Notes: generated by a model not told the origin, from the letters alone. A DNA stretch of 64,000 bases from Marinobacter halophilus (GCF_003007685.1 NZ_PXNN01000017.1:434001-498000), one strand, 5' to 3'; positions 1 through 10,221 are shown, numbered from the stretch's first letter. Program-made: numbers and translations.

Positions 1-807
<807 letters not shown>

Positions 808-823
808 CCCGGACAGGAGCACA

Positions 824-1537
824 ATGACCTCGCTACCCTGGCTGGACCCGGACCAGCTCTGGTTCCCGCCTGCCGACGAAGCTTTGGAGGACCCGGACGG
901 TCTTTTGGCCGTGGGTGGCGATTTGTCGTCAGAACGCCTACGGCTGGCTTACCGTAACGGCATCTTCCCCTGGTTCAGCGATGATCAGCCGATCCTTTGG
1001 TGGTCTCCCGACCCCAGGTGCGTGCTGTTGCCGGACGACATTCACATCTCCCGCAGCCTTCGGCGCACCCTGAATCAACAACGTTTTCAGGTCACGGCCG
1101 ATCAGTGCTTCAGCCGGATCATCCGCCTGTGCGCCACCACCCGGGCCGAGGGCACCTGGATTACCGACGAGATGATGGCCGCCTACACCCGGCTGCATCG
1201 CCAGGTTGACGCTCACTCTATCGAAGTCTGGAACCGGCAGGGTGAACTGGCCGGCGGCATGTACGGAGTCGCGCTGGGGCGATGTTTTTTTGGCGAATCC
1301 ATGTTTTCCCTGGAGACCAACGCATCCAAAGTTTTGATGGTACACCTGGCCCGCCAATTGGCCGACTGGGGCTACCAGTTGATGGATTGTCAGGTGGAAA
1401 GCAGTCATCTGATGAGCATGGGCGCCCGGACAATTCCACGCGCAGAATTTTTATCTATACTCAGAGCATGTGTGGATCGTAAGGCGGATCAGCCAGACTG
1501 GACATTCACCTGGCAATGGCCCAGGCCGGAGGCGTAA
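824..1537 (+). CDS. aat: Leucyl/phenylalanyl-tRNA--protein transferase
   Basis: This cytoplasmic enzyme adds Leu or Phe from aminoacyl-tRNA to proteins with N-terminal Arg or Lys, making primary N-degrons for ClpS/ClpA. The 237-residue protein has the family hallmarks FPPADEAL, GLLAVGGDL, RNGIFPWF and WWSPDPR near the N-terminus, and FGESMFS with DCQ further on. An upstream in-frame extension exists, but the ATG at 824 sits after a GGACAGGAG ribosome-binding sequence and gives the normal family length. The stop abuts the bpt ATG, so the two are almost certainly co-translated. Confidence 0.96.
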   Translation: MTSLPWLDPDQLWFPPADEALEDPDGLLAVGGDLSSERLRLAYRNGIFPWFSDDQPILWWSPDPRCVLLPDDIHISRSLRRTLNQQRFQVTADQCFSRIIRLCATTRAEGTWITDEMMAAYTRLHRQVDAHSIEVWNRQGELAGGMYGVALGRCFFGESMFSLETNASKVLMVHLARQLADWGYQLMDCQVESSHLMSMGARTIPRAEFLSILRACVDRKADQPDWTFTWQWPRPEA

Positions 1538-2242
1538 ATGAGCAATCTCAGAACACTCGTTTTCTTTGCCACGCCTCCCCATGACTGCAGCTATCTGCCA
1601 GAGCAGGAAGCGACGACCATGTTTGTGGATCCCAGGGCTCACATCGACAAAAAGCTCTACAGCCAGTTAACAGCATTGGGCTTTCGCCGCAGCGGGTCAC
1701 ACTATTACCGCCCTCATTGCGAACAATGCGATGCCTGCATTCCGGTCCGGCTGAAAGTGGACCAGTTTCAGCCGGACCGTAACCAGCGCAGAGTGTTGCG
1801 CAAGAATGAGGACATTACCTGTAAACTGGTGCCGGCGTCGTTCAGTGAGCGTTATTATCGACTGTATGCGCACTATATCGAGGAGCGGCACCAGGATGGT
1901 GATATGTATCCGCCCTCGAAGGAGCAGTTCATGTCGTTTCTGGTCGAGGGCTCAACCGAGTCCTGGTTTCTGGAAATGTCGCTGAACGACGAGCTGGTGG
2001 CCCTGGCGGCAGTGGATTTTCTGGACGACGGCTTATCTGCGATCTACACCATTTTTGCCCCGGAGCTTGAACTCCGGAGCCTGGGCACCTTCGCGGTGCT
2101 CTGGCAAATTGAGGAAGCGAAGCGGCGGGAATTACCCCATCTTTATCTGGGCTACTGGATCAAGGAATGCCGTAAAATGAACTATAAAACCCGATTCAAA
2201 CCCATCGAAGCATTGCGGGACGGCCATTGGCGAGAGCTATAA
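1538..2242 (+). CDS. bpt: Aspartate/glutamate leucyltransferase (arginyltransferase-like)
   Basis: This 234-residue protein of the bacterial ATE1-like family transfers Leu to N-terminal Asp or Glu, converting secondary destabilising residues into primary ones. The N-terminal half has the expected cysteine cluster (YRPHCEQCDACIPVR) and the DPRAHIDKKLYSQL region; the C-terminal half carries the GNAT-like YLGYWIKECRKMNYK motif. It starts immediately after the aat stop. With aat, clpS and clpA it gives this stretch both transferases and both the adaptor and unfoldase of the N-end rule pathway. Confidence 0.95.
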   Translation: MSNLRTLVFFATPPHDCSYLPEQEATTMFVDPRAHIDKKLYSQLTALGFRRSGSHYYRPHCEQCDACIPVRLKVDQFQPDRNQRRVLRKNEDITCKLVPASFSERYYRLYAHYIEERHQDGDMYPPSKEQFMSFLVEGSTESWFLEMSLNDELVALAAVDFLDDGLSAIYTIFAPELELRSLGTFAVLWQIEEAKRRELPHLYLGYWIKECRKMNYKTRFKPIEALRDGHWREL

Positions 2243-2332
2243 ATCGACTGAATTTTGCCAAACGTTAAGAAATCAGGCAGAATTGCGCAATTTAAAATCA
2301 CCGAAAAGTATTCCGAACGAGGTTTTTACTGA

Positions 2333-2551
2333 ATGGCGAAATCAGATGTCATTGAAATGGAAGGCGTTATTCTAGACACCCTTCCAAACACTATGTTCCG
2401 TGTTGAGCTGTCCAACGGCCACGTTGTGACCGCGCACATCTCAGGAAAAATGCGTAAGAATTACATCCGCATCCTGACCGGCGACAAGGTCAAGGTAGAA
2501 TTGACGCCTTACGACCTGAGCAAGGGCCGCATCGTTTATCGCGCCCGTTAA
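2333..2551 (+). CDS. infA: Translation initiation factor IF-1
   Basis: This is the 72-residue single S1/OB-fold factor that binds the 30S A site. The sequence is typical from the [11 protein letters not shown] start through [20 protein letters not shown] to the [12 protein letters not shown] end, and the length is exactly that of the family. The start is preceded by GAGG eight or more bases upstream. A perfect 12-bp palindrome AATTGCGCAATT lies upstream at 2281-2292. A terminator follows directly, so infA ends its transcription unit. Confidence 0.98.
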   Translation: MAKSDVIEMEGVILDTLPNTMFRVELSNGHVVTAHISGKMRKNYIRILTGDKVKVELTPYDLSKGRIVYRAR

Positions 2552-2567
2552 TGCCAAGTGACATCTG

Positions 2568-2597
2568 AAAAGCCCTGCATATCGCAGGGCTTTTTTG
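2568..2597 (+). terminator. Intrinsic terminator after infA
   Basis: The stem AGCCCTGC/GCAGGGCT closes a short ATAT loop and is followed by six T residues; A residues precede the stem. It lies 16 bases after the infA stop. It faces the 3' end of the minus-strand gene that starts at 3659, and the preceding A-run allows some function in both directions. Confidence 0.88.
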
Positions 2598-2609
2598 TTT
2601 CGCCTTGAC

Positions 2610-3659
2610 TCACTCCCGGTTCTGATCGGAACACTCTTCGGCACCCGGGTTGGTGTAGCAACGGATCTTGCGCAATATGGTCATCATGTCTTCGTGATAG
2701 ACCGCCGCCGCCAGCGGGGTTTCCTGGCCTTTGTCAGACAGCAGATCAATGCGTACCTGCCTCAGCATCTCCTGATATTCCCGCATAGCCTCTGGCGCAA
2801 TGTCGACCCAACGCTCTGCGGGGATACGATCCTCAAATTGCCGAATGACCCTTATCGCATCCGGGTACAACCGGGCCATCAGCTTTCGGGAATCGCGCAC
2901 AAATTCCGGGCTGAATTCTCCTTCCCGTGCCACCAACTGAACCGTCACCTGCCCAACCGGGTACCTTATAATGCCGCCCCGATCACCTGCACCCCGAAAC
3001 ATTTCAAGCACTTCCCAGGCGGCGGCAGGCGCGTAGCTGATATCCGCCTGTCCTGAGTTAAACAGACGGGCAAAGCTCGAAATGGTTGCCGCCACCGGTT
3101 TAGCACCGACAAACTCCACCATGTGACGAGCATCGTGGTGTCCCTCAAAAACCGTGATCCGTTTATCTGTGAGTGCAGCAACATGGTTAATGTCACGGTC
3201 ATTCACAAACAGGTAGGCTGCACCCATGGGCGCAACGCCAAGCACCTCATAACCATCCTGGCTCAGGTGCCTCGCAATTCGGGGGCTTGCCAAACCGTAC
3301 AGCAACACCCGGAGATCTTCGTAATACGGCACCGCCCCGATGGCACTGATAGAGCCGGTAAAATCATTGAAGTTTCTCACCCCCATATCGGTCAATGCCA
3401 CCAGATCACAACGCCCCTGCCGGAAATCGCGGACCGCCAGATCCTCATCACTGTATGGCTGCATCGCCAGTGACACGCCCGCGCCGATCGCACCGCGCTG
3501 ATAATCCCGGAGCAACTGATAGACAAATCCATTGGCACCGGCCACATCAAAAACACAGAACTGTTTTCTCTCTGGCGCCGCCAGGGCTGGACGCAACGTC
3601 AGAAAAAACAGGCCTGTAATAAATATTAGCGTGAGCGGGATTTGACCGAACGTCTTCAT
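2610..3659 (-). CDS. Putative periplasmic solute-binding protein (AdeT1/2-like)
   Basis: A 349-residue exported protein resembling the AdeT/putative solute-binding family, related in fold to periplasmic substrate-binding proteins. The start was placed at 3659 rather than further upstream, because AAGGAAG precedes it and it opens a clear signal peptide (MKTFGQIPLTLIF ... ALAAPERK). The mature part begins with the binding-protein strand FCVFDVAGANG. Later segments CDLVALTDMGVR and ADISYAPAAAWE look like ligand-pocket loops. No permease or ATPase gene adjoins it, so the ligand and partner are unknown. It sits between infA and clpA, which are neighbours in other gammaproteobacteria. Family assignment is moderately sure; a drug-efflux role suggested by the AdeT name is not supported by anything here. 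Confidence 0.7.
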   Translation of the reverse strand: MKTFGQIPLTLIFITGLFFLTLRPALAAPERKQFCVFDVAGANGFVYQLLRDYQRGAIGAGVSLAMQPYSDEDLAVRDFRQGRCDLVALTDMGVRNFNDFTGSISAIGAVPYYEDLRVLLYGLASPRIARHLSQDGYEVLGVAPMGAAYLFVNDRDINHVAALTDKRITVFEGHHDARHMVEFVGAKPVAATISSFARLFNSGQADISYAPAAAWEVLEMFRGAGDRGGIIRYPVGQVTVQLVAREGEFSPEFVRDSRKLMARLYPDAIRVIRQFEDRIPAERWVDIAPEAMREYQEMLRQVRIDLLSDKGQETPLAAAVYHEDMMTILRKIRCYTNPGAEECSDQNRE

Positions 3660-3795
3660 CAGGTTTGCTTCCTTATCATTATTCTTGGCGAGCGCGGACA
3701 ACCACCGCGAACTTAGTGCCTAAAACTGACAGAAGTACTCCTGAATTGGATTGACGCTGCGGCCTGATTGGCAAGCCAAATTCGGCCAACAGGCC

Positions 3796-3827
3796 AAAAA
3801 AAACCGCTGTCGGGACCGACAGCGGTT
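3796..3827 (-). terminator. Intrinsic terminator after clpA
   Basis: Read on the minus strand, the 12-bp stem AACCGCTGTCGG/CCGACAGCGGTT has a two-base loop and is followed by an unbroken run of T residues (the A-run at 3796-3803 on the plus strand). It begins about 27 bases after the clpA stop. It is one of the strongest terminators in the window. Confidence 0.92.
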
Positions 3828-3853
3828 TTGTGAAGCACGGGCAAGCGGCCAGA

Positions 3854-6124
3854 TCACACCGCTTCGGCGGGCTCGTCCTCATAGTCAAACACCAGCTCGT
3901 CGTCTTTCAGCTGGATAAAGACATCACCACCTTTCTCTGCCAGCCTGCCGAACAGAATTTGCTCAGCCAATGGCCGCTTGATCTTGTCCTGAATCAGACG
4001 TGCCATCGGCCTGGCACCCATGGTCACATCATAGCCCTTCTCGGCCAGCCAGGATTTCGCCGCCTCGTCCACGTGCAGTACCACATGTTTCTCGTCCAGT
4101 TGCGCCTGCAGTTCGGTCAGGAACTTGTCCACCACGTGGGTAATGGTGGACTTCTGCAAATCAGCGAACTGAATGATGCCATCGATACGGTTACGGAACT
4201 CCGGCGTGAAGGTTTTGCTGATCACCTCCATGCCGTCACTGCTATGATCCTGTTCACTGAAACCGATCGACCGGCGCGCCATGCTCTCGGCACCCGCGTT
4301 GGTAGTCATCACCAGGATCACGTGACGGAAGTCCGCCTTGCGGCCGTTGTTGTCGGTCAGGGTTCCGTGGTCCATCACCTGCAACAGCAGGTTAAAGACT
4401 TCCGGATGCGCCTTCTCGATCTCGTCCAGCAGCAACACGCAATGCGGATGCTTGTTGACGGACTCGGTCAGCAGACCGCCCTGGTCATACCCCACATACC
4501 CCGGGGGCGCACCAATCAGACGGGATACCGTGTGTCGCTCCATGTATTCTGACATGTCGAAGCGCACCAACTCTATGCCCAGCACCTTCGCCAGCTGCTT
4601 GGTCACTTCGGTTTTACCGACACCGGTAGGACCGGCAAACAGGAAGGCACCTTCGGGCTTCTCTGGCGCTTTCAGGCCGGCTCGGGCCAGCTTGATGGCC
4701 GTCGCCAAAGACTCGATGGCCGGATCCTGGCCAAACACCACCATCTTGAGGTCCCGCTCCAGGTTGCGAAGCAGATCTTTGTCACTGGTGGAGACGTTTT
4801 TCGGCGGAATCCGGGCGATACTGGCCACAATATCTTCGATGTCAGTCACGTCGACCATCTTCTTGCGTTTGTCTTCCGGCTGCAGACGCTGCCTTGCGCC
4901 AGCTTCGTCAATGACATCAATTGCTTTGTCCGGCAGGTGCCGATCGGTAATGTAACGGTCCGCCAGTTCGGCAGCCACCCGCAAAGCCTGGTCGGTGTAC
5001 TTCAGATCATGATGTTTTTCGAAGCTCGGTTTGAGACCTTTCAGAATCTGATAGGTGTCCTCAACGCTTGGCTCATTCACATCAATCTTCTGGAAACGTC
5101 GTGCCAGCGCGCTGTCCTTTTCGAAAATGCCCCGGAATTCCTGGAACGTTGTCGAGCCAATGCACCTTAGCTCACCGGAACTCAGCATCGGCTTCAGCAG
5201 GTTCGAGGCGTCCATGACTCCGCCGGAAGCCGAGCCGGCACCGATAATGGTGTGAATCTCGTCAATAAACAGAATGGCATGATCCTGCTTTTTCAGATCA
5301 CTGAGCAGGCCTTTCAGCCGCTTCTCGAAGTCCCCCCGGTACTTGGTGCCAGCAAGCAAGGCACCCATGTCCAGCGAATACACCACAGCATCCGAGATAA
5401 TGTCAGGCACCACGCCATCGACGATACGCTTGGCCAGACCTTCGGCAATCGCGGTTTTACCCACGCCGGCTTCACCAACCAGAAGCGGATTGTTCTTGCG
5501 CCGGCGAACCAGGATCTGCACCACGCGCTCCACTTCGAGTTCACGACCAATCAGCGGATCGATCCTGCCCTGCCGGGCCTGCTCGTTGAGATTAGTCGCA
5601 TAGCTTTCCAGTGGGCGAGAGGGAGAACCCTCCTCACCGGCTTCTTCATGAGCCGCGTGATCAGCACCGTCCTGGTCTTCAACACCCTGCACACGGGAGA
5701 TGCCGTGAGAGACAAAGTTGACCACGTCGATCCGGGCAATGCTCTGTTTTTTCAGAACGTAAACCGCTTGGCTTTCCTGCTCGCTGAAAATGGCTACCAG
5801 CACATTGGCACCGGTCACCTCTTTTTTGCCAGAGGATTGCACGTGAAACACAGCGCGCTGCAATACACGTTGAAATCCCAGAGTTGGCTGGGTCTCACGT
5901 TCACTGTCGGTACTGGGGATCAAGGGTGTGGTGGAATCCACAAACTCAACCAGCTCATCTTCGAGCCGCTTCAGGTCTGCGCCACAGGCTTTCAGGACGC
6001 CCACTGCCGATTCGTTGTCGAGAAGAGCCAGCAATAAATGCTCAACGGTCATGAATTCATGACGCTTGTCCCGGGCATTTTTGAAGGCCGTATTCAACGT
6101 AATTTCAAGATCTTTGCTCAGCAT
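3854..6124 (-). CDS. clpA: ATP-dependent Clp protease ATP-binding subunit ClpA
   Basis: This 756-residue AAA+ unfoldase feeds substrates into ClpP. The N-domain (residues 1-140) that docks ClpS is followed by an acidic linker, a first AAA+ module with Walker A GEAGVGKT at residues 217-224, and a second module with GPTGVGKT near residue 500. The SIGF loop near residue 615, used to dock ClpP, separates it from ClpB. It lies 18 bases after clpS, in the standard clpS-clpA operon. It ends in an acidic tail and a strong terminator. Confidence 0.98.
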   Translation of the reverse strand: MLSKDLEITLNTAFKNARDKRHEFMTVEHLLLALLDNESAVGVLKACGADLKRLEDELVEFVDSTTPLIPSTDSERETQPTLGFQRVLQRAVFHVQSSGKKEVTGANVLVAIFSEQESQAVYVLKKQSIARIDVVNFVSHGISRVQGVEDQDGADHAAHEEAGEEGSPSRPLESYATNLNEQARQGRIDPLIGRELEVERVVQILVRRRKNNPLLVGEAGVGKTAIAEGLAKRIVDGVVPDIISDAVVYSLDMGALLAGTKYRGDFEKRLKGLLSDLKKQDHAILFIDEIHTIIGAGSASGGVMDASNLLKPMLSSGELRCIGSTTFQEFRGIFEKDSALARRFQKIDVNEPSVEDTYQILKGLKPSFEKHHDLKYTDQALRVAAELADRYITDRHLPDKAIDVIDEAGARQRLQPEDKRKKMVDVTDIEDIVASIARIPPKNVSTSDKDLLRNLERDLKMVVFGQDPAIESLATAIKLARAGLKAPEKPEGAFLFAGPTGVGKTEVTKQLAKVLGIELVRFDMSEYMERHTVSRLIGAPPGYVGYDQGGLLTESVNKHPHCVLLLDEIEKAHPEVFNLLLQVMDHGTLTDNNGRKADFRHVILVMTTNAGAESMARRSIGFSEQDHSSDGMEVISKTFTPEFRNRIDGIIQFADLQKSTITHVVDKFLTELQAQLDEKHVVLHVDEAAKSWLAEKGYDVTMGARPMARLIQDKIKRPLAEQILFGRLAEKGGDVFIQLKDDELVFDYEDEPAEAV

Positions 6125-6142
6125 GGGCTACCCCGCCTTCTA

Positions 6143-6502
6143 TCAGTCCGCACGTTCAATCTCGCAAAGGAGCGGGTGTTCACATTCCGAAGAATACTGA
6201 TTCACCTGGGCTGCCTTTGTTTCCGCGATGTCACGGGTATATACCCCACATACGGCTTTTCCTTGCGTATGGACGAGCAGCATCACCTGCGTCGCCTTCT
6301 CTTCGTTCATAGCGAAGAACGTCATCAACACATCCACCACGAAATCCATGGGGGTGTAATCGTCATTCAGGAGCACAACCCGGTATCGGGCCGGGCGCTG
6401 CAGAGCTGGCTTCTCGGGCGCAACACTGACACCGTCCTGGCGCCCGGGCTGTTCGTCCTCCCCCTGATTGAATACTAGTAGAGAATTCTCAATTGTCCGC
6501 AT
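6143..6502 (-). CDS. clpS: ATP-dependent Clp protease adaptor ClpS
   Basis: This 119-residue adaptor delivers N-degron substrates to ClpA. After a flexible N-terminal tail comes the conserved core [17 protein letters not shown], with the ND residues that cap the alpha-amino pocket, then the helix containing [14 protein letters not shown] and the [11 protein letters not shown] segment. Its partner clpA follows 18 bases later. No strong ribosome-binding site is visible, so the start rests on homology. Transcription starts in the divergent region shared with cspD. Confidence 0.97.
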   Translation of the reverse strand: MRTIENSLLVFNQGEDEQPGRQDGVSVAPEKPALQRPARYRVVLLNDDYTPMDFVVDVLMTFFAMNEEKATQVMLLVHTQGKAVCGVYTRDIAETKAAQVNQYSSECEHPLLCEIERAD

Positions 6503-6849
6503 GATTCTGTTTACCGCTTTATTCGGTTTCCTGACTAAATGTGGTTGCCCGACACCCGGTTTTCAAGAGAAAGACCGAATCGAGCGTGCTTTATTTAACA
6601 ATACGACCATGATACCGCTTCCAGACCTTGTTGAACCACTCATTCGACCACCCGTAACTCTTGACTCAAGCCCATGTTTGGTCGACAGTTAACAGGCATT
6701 GTAAAATAATGTAAATCCATGCAACCGGTATGTAACGCAAAGCGACAAATTTACATGCCGTGACGCACCGGGCCCGGCACGAAACAACCGCGACCGGACG
6801 TAGCGACTCAAATAATAAGCGTGACACACAAGGAACAGGGGAGTTCATC
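6503..6849. promoter_or_regulatory. Divergent clpS / cspD promoter region
   Basis: This 347-base gap separates the divergent clpS and cspD starts. No convincing gene was found in it. AT-rich stretches at about 6697-6760 carry the inverted pair ATGTAAAT (6709-6716) and ATTTACAT (6749-6756), which flank a plausible cspD promoter. The cspD ribosome-binding site (AAGGAACAGGGGAG) lies at its right end. Arm spacing of 32 bases is long for a simple operator, so its meaning is uncertain. Confidence 0.45.
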
Positions 6850-7161
6850 ATGCCAAAAGGCAAGGTCAAGTGGTTCAATAACGCCAAGGGATACGGCTTC
6901 ATCATCGAGGAAGGCTGCAGTGATGACCTGTTTGCCCATTTTTCTTCGGTGCAAATGGAAGGCTACAAGACACTGAAGGCTGGCCAAGCAGTCACCTTTG
7001 AGAAAAAACCCGGCGATAAAGGCGTTCACGCCGTCAACATCGTCCCGGACGAGTCGGTGACAAAACCGACCTCAGAAATCGGCGCGCAGCGAACTACTAA
7101 AGACGCCGACGAAGAGAGGCCCTGTCGCGACGGTTATCCGCCACGGGCAGTTAGCGGCTGA
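6850..7161 (+). CDS. cspD: Cold-shock-domain protein CspD-like
   Basis: A 103-residue single-stranded nucleic acid-binding protein. Residues 1-68 form a cold-shock domain with the RNA-binding motifs [12 protein letters not shown] and DLFAHFSSV. The ATG at 6850 follows an AAGGAACAGGGGAG ribosome-binding site; the longer upstream frame lacks one. Its position opposite clpS-clpA is the conserved place for cspD, a replication inhibitor in Escherichia coli. The charged tail after residue 70 (about 33 residues rich in Lys, Glu, Asp, Arg and Thr) extends beyond the minimal domain and has no motif that I recognise. Confidence 0.9.
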   Translation: MPKGKVKWFNNAKGYGFIIEEGCSDDLFAHFSSVQMEGYKTLKAGQAVTFEKKPGDKGVHAVNIVPDESVTKPTSEIGAQRTTKDADEERPCRDGYPPRAVSG

Positions 7162-7290
7162 CACATAGCTTTGACAACTCAGGCTTTTCTGCCGGCTCTG
7201 CCGGCAGATTCAGCTCTATTGTGCTTTTTTCACGGAATCGAATCCGCTAGGCTTGCTTCTCCCGAGAACTCGTCAGACAGGACCCCGTGA

Positions 7291-7929
7291 ATGGCGGAAC
7301 TGATACTTTTCAACAAACCGTTTCAGGTTTTGAGCCAATTCACTGACGACCGACCCCAGAATCGCCGGGTGACCCTGGCCGAATGGATCAACAAGCCTGG
7401 TTTTTATCCGGCCGGACGGCTGGATTACGATTCGGAAGGGTTGCTGCTGCTGACGGATTGCGGGTCTCTGCAACACAGAATTGCCTCACCTCAAAACAAA
7501 ATACCCAAAACTTACTGGGTTCAGGTTGAGGGTGAGATTCCTGACTCTGCTATCGAACAACTCTGCAACGGCGTGAAGCTGAAAGACGGCCTCACCCGAC
7601 CGGCCAAAGCGCACCGAATGGCTCAGCCGACCGTCTGGCCACGCACCCCGCCAGTGCGGTACCGGGAATCGATACCCACCAGCTGGCTGGAACTCACCAT
7701 CACCGAAGGCCGTAATCGTCAGGTGCGCAGAATGACAGCCGCCATGGGCTACCCTACCCTGAGACTGATACGTTACCGGGTCGGCGGCTGGACGCTGGAC
7801 AATCTCCTGCCTGGTGAGTTCACGCTCAATCAGGTGAACCTGCCCGACAGTCCGCAACCCGGGGTTGCAAGGTCCGGTCGCACCAAAACCCACTCCCGAA
7901 AAGCCAACAGGAGACCCAAGCAACCATGA
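7291..7929 (+). CDS. rluE: 23S rRNA pseudouridine(2457) synthase RluE
   Basis: This is an RsuA-family pseudouridine synthase without an S4 domain. The catalytic aspartate lies in the motif PAGRLDYDSEGLLLLT near residue 45, and the family motif EGRNRQVRRMTAAMG lies near residue 145. The start FNKPFQVLSQFTD is that of RluE/RluF-type enzymes, and the 212-residue length fits RluE. A basic tail (RSGRTKTHSRKANRRPKQP) follows the catalytic domain. The stop overlaps the nudJ start (ATGA), which implies translational coupling. Confidence 0.92.
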   Translation: MAELILFNKPFQVLSQFTDDRPQNRRVTLAEWINKPGFYPAGRLDYDSEGLLLLTDCGSLQHRIASPQNKIPKTYWVQVEGEIPDSAIEQLCNGVKLKDGLTRPAKAHRMAQPTVWPRTPPVRYRESIPTSWLELTITEGRNRQVRRMTAAMGYPTLRLIRYRVGGWTLDNLLPGEFTLNQVNLPDSPQPGVARSGRTKTHSRKANRRPKQP

Positions 7930-8375
7930 CCTGGAAACCTCACGCCACTGTGGCGGTTATCGCCGAAGATGATCAGGGCCGGTTCCTGCTGGTGGAGGAA
8001 ATCAGTAATGGCAAGGTGGTGTTCAACCAACCGGCCGGGCACATCGAAGAAGACGAAGCCATTCTCGATGCCGTGCGTCGTGAAACCCTGGAGGAAACCG
8101 GCTGGGAAGTAGAGCCTTCCTATTTTCTGGGCGTCTACACCTACCAGGCACCTGCCAACGGTGCCACCTATTACCGTTTCTGCTACGCCGCCATACCCCT
8201 GCGCCAAGTTACCTCAAAGCTGGATATTGGCATCATCGCCCCACACTGGCTGACCCTGGATGAAGTGCGCGATCTTGGCAGCAAACTGCGCAGCCCCTTG
8301 GTACTGCAATGTATCGAGGATTACCGAAGTGGTCGGCAATTCCCTCTGGATGTTGTGATCGATGGACAGACGTAA
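7926..8375 (+). CDS. nudJ: Nudix hydrolase NudJ (phosphatase)
   Basis: A 149-residue Nudix enzyme of the NudJ type, which hydrolyses nucleoside and thiamin di/triphosphates. The full Nudix box GHIEEDE-N7-REXXEETGW lies near residues 38-60, with the REXXEE metal ligands intact. The opening HATVAVIAEDDQGRFLLVEE is typical. It overlaps rluE by four bases and precedes mnmA by 50 bases, as a nudix gene precedes mnmA in many gammaproteobacteria. Confidence 0.9.
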   Translation: MTWKPHATVAVIAEDDQGRFLLVEEISNGKVVFNQPAGHIEEDEAILDAVRRETLEETGWEVEPSYFLGVYTYQAPANGATYYRFCYAAIPLRQVTSKLDIGIIAPHWLTLDEVRDLGSKLRSPLVLQCIEDYRSGRQFPLDVVIDGQT

Positions 8376-8425
8376 CCAGCGCAAGGTGATAAAATCGCCG
8401 TTTTTAACCGGTTACCAGAAGGCAC

Positions 8426-9604
8426 ATGACCCAGAATCCTGACACAAAAGCTAATCAGAACACCCATGTCATCGTTGGTATGTCCGGCGGTGTGGACTCC
8501 TCGGTTGCCGCCTGGTTGCTCAAAGACCAGGGCTACCAGGTGGAAGGCCTGTTCATGAAGAACTGGGATGAGGACGACGGCACCGAATACTGCACCGCCA
8601 TGACCGACCTGGCCGATGCCCAGGCTGTGGCCGATGCCATCGGCATCAGGCTGCACACCGCCAGCTTTGCCGCCGAGTACTGGGACCGGGTGTTCGAGCA
8701 CTTTCTGTCGGAGTACAGCGCCGGGCGCACCCCCAACCCAGACATTTTGTGCAACAAGGAAGTGAAGTTCCGGGCCTTTCTGGATTACGCCGTTACGTTA
8801 GGCGCTGATTACATCGCCACCGGCCACTACACCCGCCAGCGCCCGCTGAATGACGGCAGTGGCAAGGCCGAGCTGCTGAAAGGGCTAGACCCAAACAAGG
8901 ATCAAAGCTACTTCCTGCACGCCGTCTCCGGTGACCGCATCGCCCGCACCTTGTTTCCGGTTGGTGAATTGGAAAAACCCGAGGTGCGTCGCATTGCCGA
9001 GGCCCAGGGTTTCATTACCCACGACAAAAAAGATTCCACCGGCATCTGTTTCATCGGCGAGCGCAAGTTTACCGACTTTCTGAAACAGTACCTGCCAGCC
9101 CAGCCCGGCAACATTGAAACCCCGGATGGCAAAGTGATCGGTAAACATCAGGGCCTGATGTACCACACCATTGGCCAGCGCCAGGGTCTAGGCATTGGTG
9201 GTCTCGCAGAATTTGGCGATGAGCCTTGGTACGTGGCCGAGAAAGACCTGAGCCGCAACGTATTGATTGCGGTACAGGGCAAGCATCACCCGTTGCTACT
9301 CTCCCGTGGTCTGGTGTCTGGCCCCATCGACTGGATTGCCGGTGAGCCACCGGCGCAACAGTTCCCCTGCAAAGCGAAAACCCGCTACCGTCAGCCGGAC
9401 CAGGATTGCCAGGTCACCGTCATTAATGGCGGCGTGAAAGTCGTGTTCGACGAGGCTCAACGGGCGGTGACACCTGGCCAGTCTGTGGTGTTTTACACCG
9501 GCGAGGTGTGCCTCGGCGGTGGCGTCATAGAACAGACCTGGCGCGATGATGAGACCCTGCCTGAGCGTCTCTGCCAGCCCGACACCGCAGGAACCGAGTT
9601 ATGA
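8426..9604 (+). CDS. mnmA: tRNA-specific 2-thiouridylase MnmA
   Basis: This enzyme uses ATP and a persulfide relay to thiolate U34 of Glu, Gln and Lys tRNAs. The PP-loop GMSGGVDSS is near residue 18, the first catalytic cysteine is in [12 protein letters not shown], and the second is in [12 protein letters not shown]; both are present. The 392-residue length is normal. It overlaps hflD by four bases (ATGA). TusA, encoded at 27191-27433, is a member of the sulfur relay that feeds MnmA. Confidence 0.97.
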   Translation: MTQNPDTKANQNTHVIVGMSGGVDSSVAAWLLKDQGYQVEGLFMKNWDEDDGTEYCTAMTDLADAQAVADAIGIRLHTASFAAEYWDRVFEHFLSEYSAGRTPNPDILCNKEVKFRAFLDYAVTLGADYIATGHYTRQRPLNDGSGKAELLKGLDPNKDQSYFLHAVSGDRIARTLFPVGELEKPEVRRIAEAQGFITHDKKDSTGICFIGERKFTDFLKQYLPAQPGNIETPDGKVIGKHQGLMYHTIGQRQGLGIGGLAEFGDEPWYVAEKDLSRNVLIAVQGKHHPLLLSRGLVSGPIDWIAGEPPAQQFPCKAKTRYRQPDQDCQVTVINGGVKVVFDEAQRAVTPGQSVVFYTGEVCLGGGVIEQTWRDDETLPERLCQPDTAGTEL

Positions 9605-10221
9605 GCCGCTCACTGCATGACCAGACCATCGCTCTGGCCGGCCTGTTCCAGGCCGCGTCCCTGGTTCGACAGATTGCCCATAACGGCTCGTGCAACGAAG
9701 AAAGCCTGGAAACCTGCATCCGCTCACTATTCGCCACCGACCCGGCGTCAACGCTCGATGTCTACGGTGGTGAGCTTTCCGATATCCGGGAAGGTCTGGA
9801 CGCCCTGTCAACCTCACTGGCACAACAAAGCCGGCCCCAGGACGTCGAAATACTGCGCTACGTGCTGAACCTGATTCAACTGGAATCCAAGCTCAAGCGC
9901 AACTCGGACATGCTGGAGGTGATCGGCAGCCGCATCGACCAGGCCCGTCACACCGCCAGCCATTTTGGCTATATCCACAGTAATCTGATCAGCAATCTGG
10001 CGTCGATCTACGGCGACACCATCAGCACCTTTCGTCTGCGCATTCAGGTCAGTGGCAATCCGCAGGTGCTGCAACAGGAAGAAAACGCCGCAAAAGTCCG
10101 CGCTTTGCTGCTTGCCGGCATACGTTCGGCGGTGCTCTGGCGACAAAGTGGCGGCCACCGCTGGCAGCTGATTTTCTCCCGCAAGAAAGTGATTCACCAC
10201 GCCCGCGAGCTGTTGCGCTGA
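9601..10221 (+). CDS. hflD: High-frequency lysogenization protein HflD homolog
   Basis: This 206-residue all-helical protein lies between mnmA and purB, the standard place for hflD. It is peripheral to the inner membrane in Escherichia coli and known there mainly for its effect on lambda CII. Recognisable segments are [20 protein letters not shown] at the start and [17 protein letters not shown] near the end. The start overlaps the mnmA stop, so translation is coupled. The cellular role in this organism is not evident from sequence. Confidence 0.93.
   Translation: MSRSLHDQTIALAGLFQAASLVRQIAHNGSCNEESLETCIRSLFATDPASTLDVYGGELSDIREGLDALSTSLAQQSRPQDVEILRYVLNLIQLESKLKRNSDMLEVIGSRIDQARHTASHFGYIHSNLISNLASIYGDTISTFRLRIQVSGNPQVLQQEENAAKVRALLLAGIRSAVLWRQSGGHRWQLIFSRKKVIHHARELLR

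Noticed and set aside
3702..3795. Search for a tRNA gene such as serW between infA and clpA
   Set aside because: Escherichia coli has serW there, but no cloverleaf-like arms or CCA end could be found in this region.
6501..6692. Possible small lipoprotein-like frame in the clpS/cspD gap
   Set aside because: The product begins with a hydrophobic stretch and cysteines, but no ribosome-binding site precedes it, it starts within the clpS start region on the other strand, and nothing similar is known to me.
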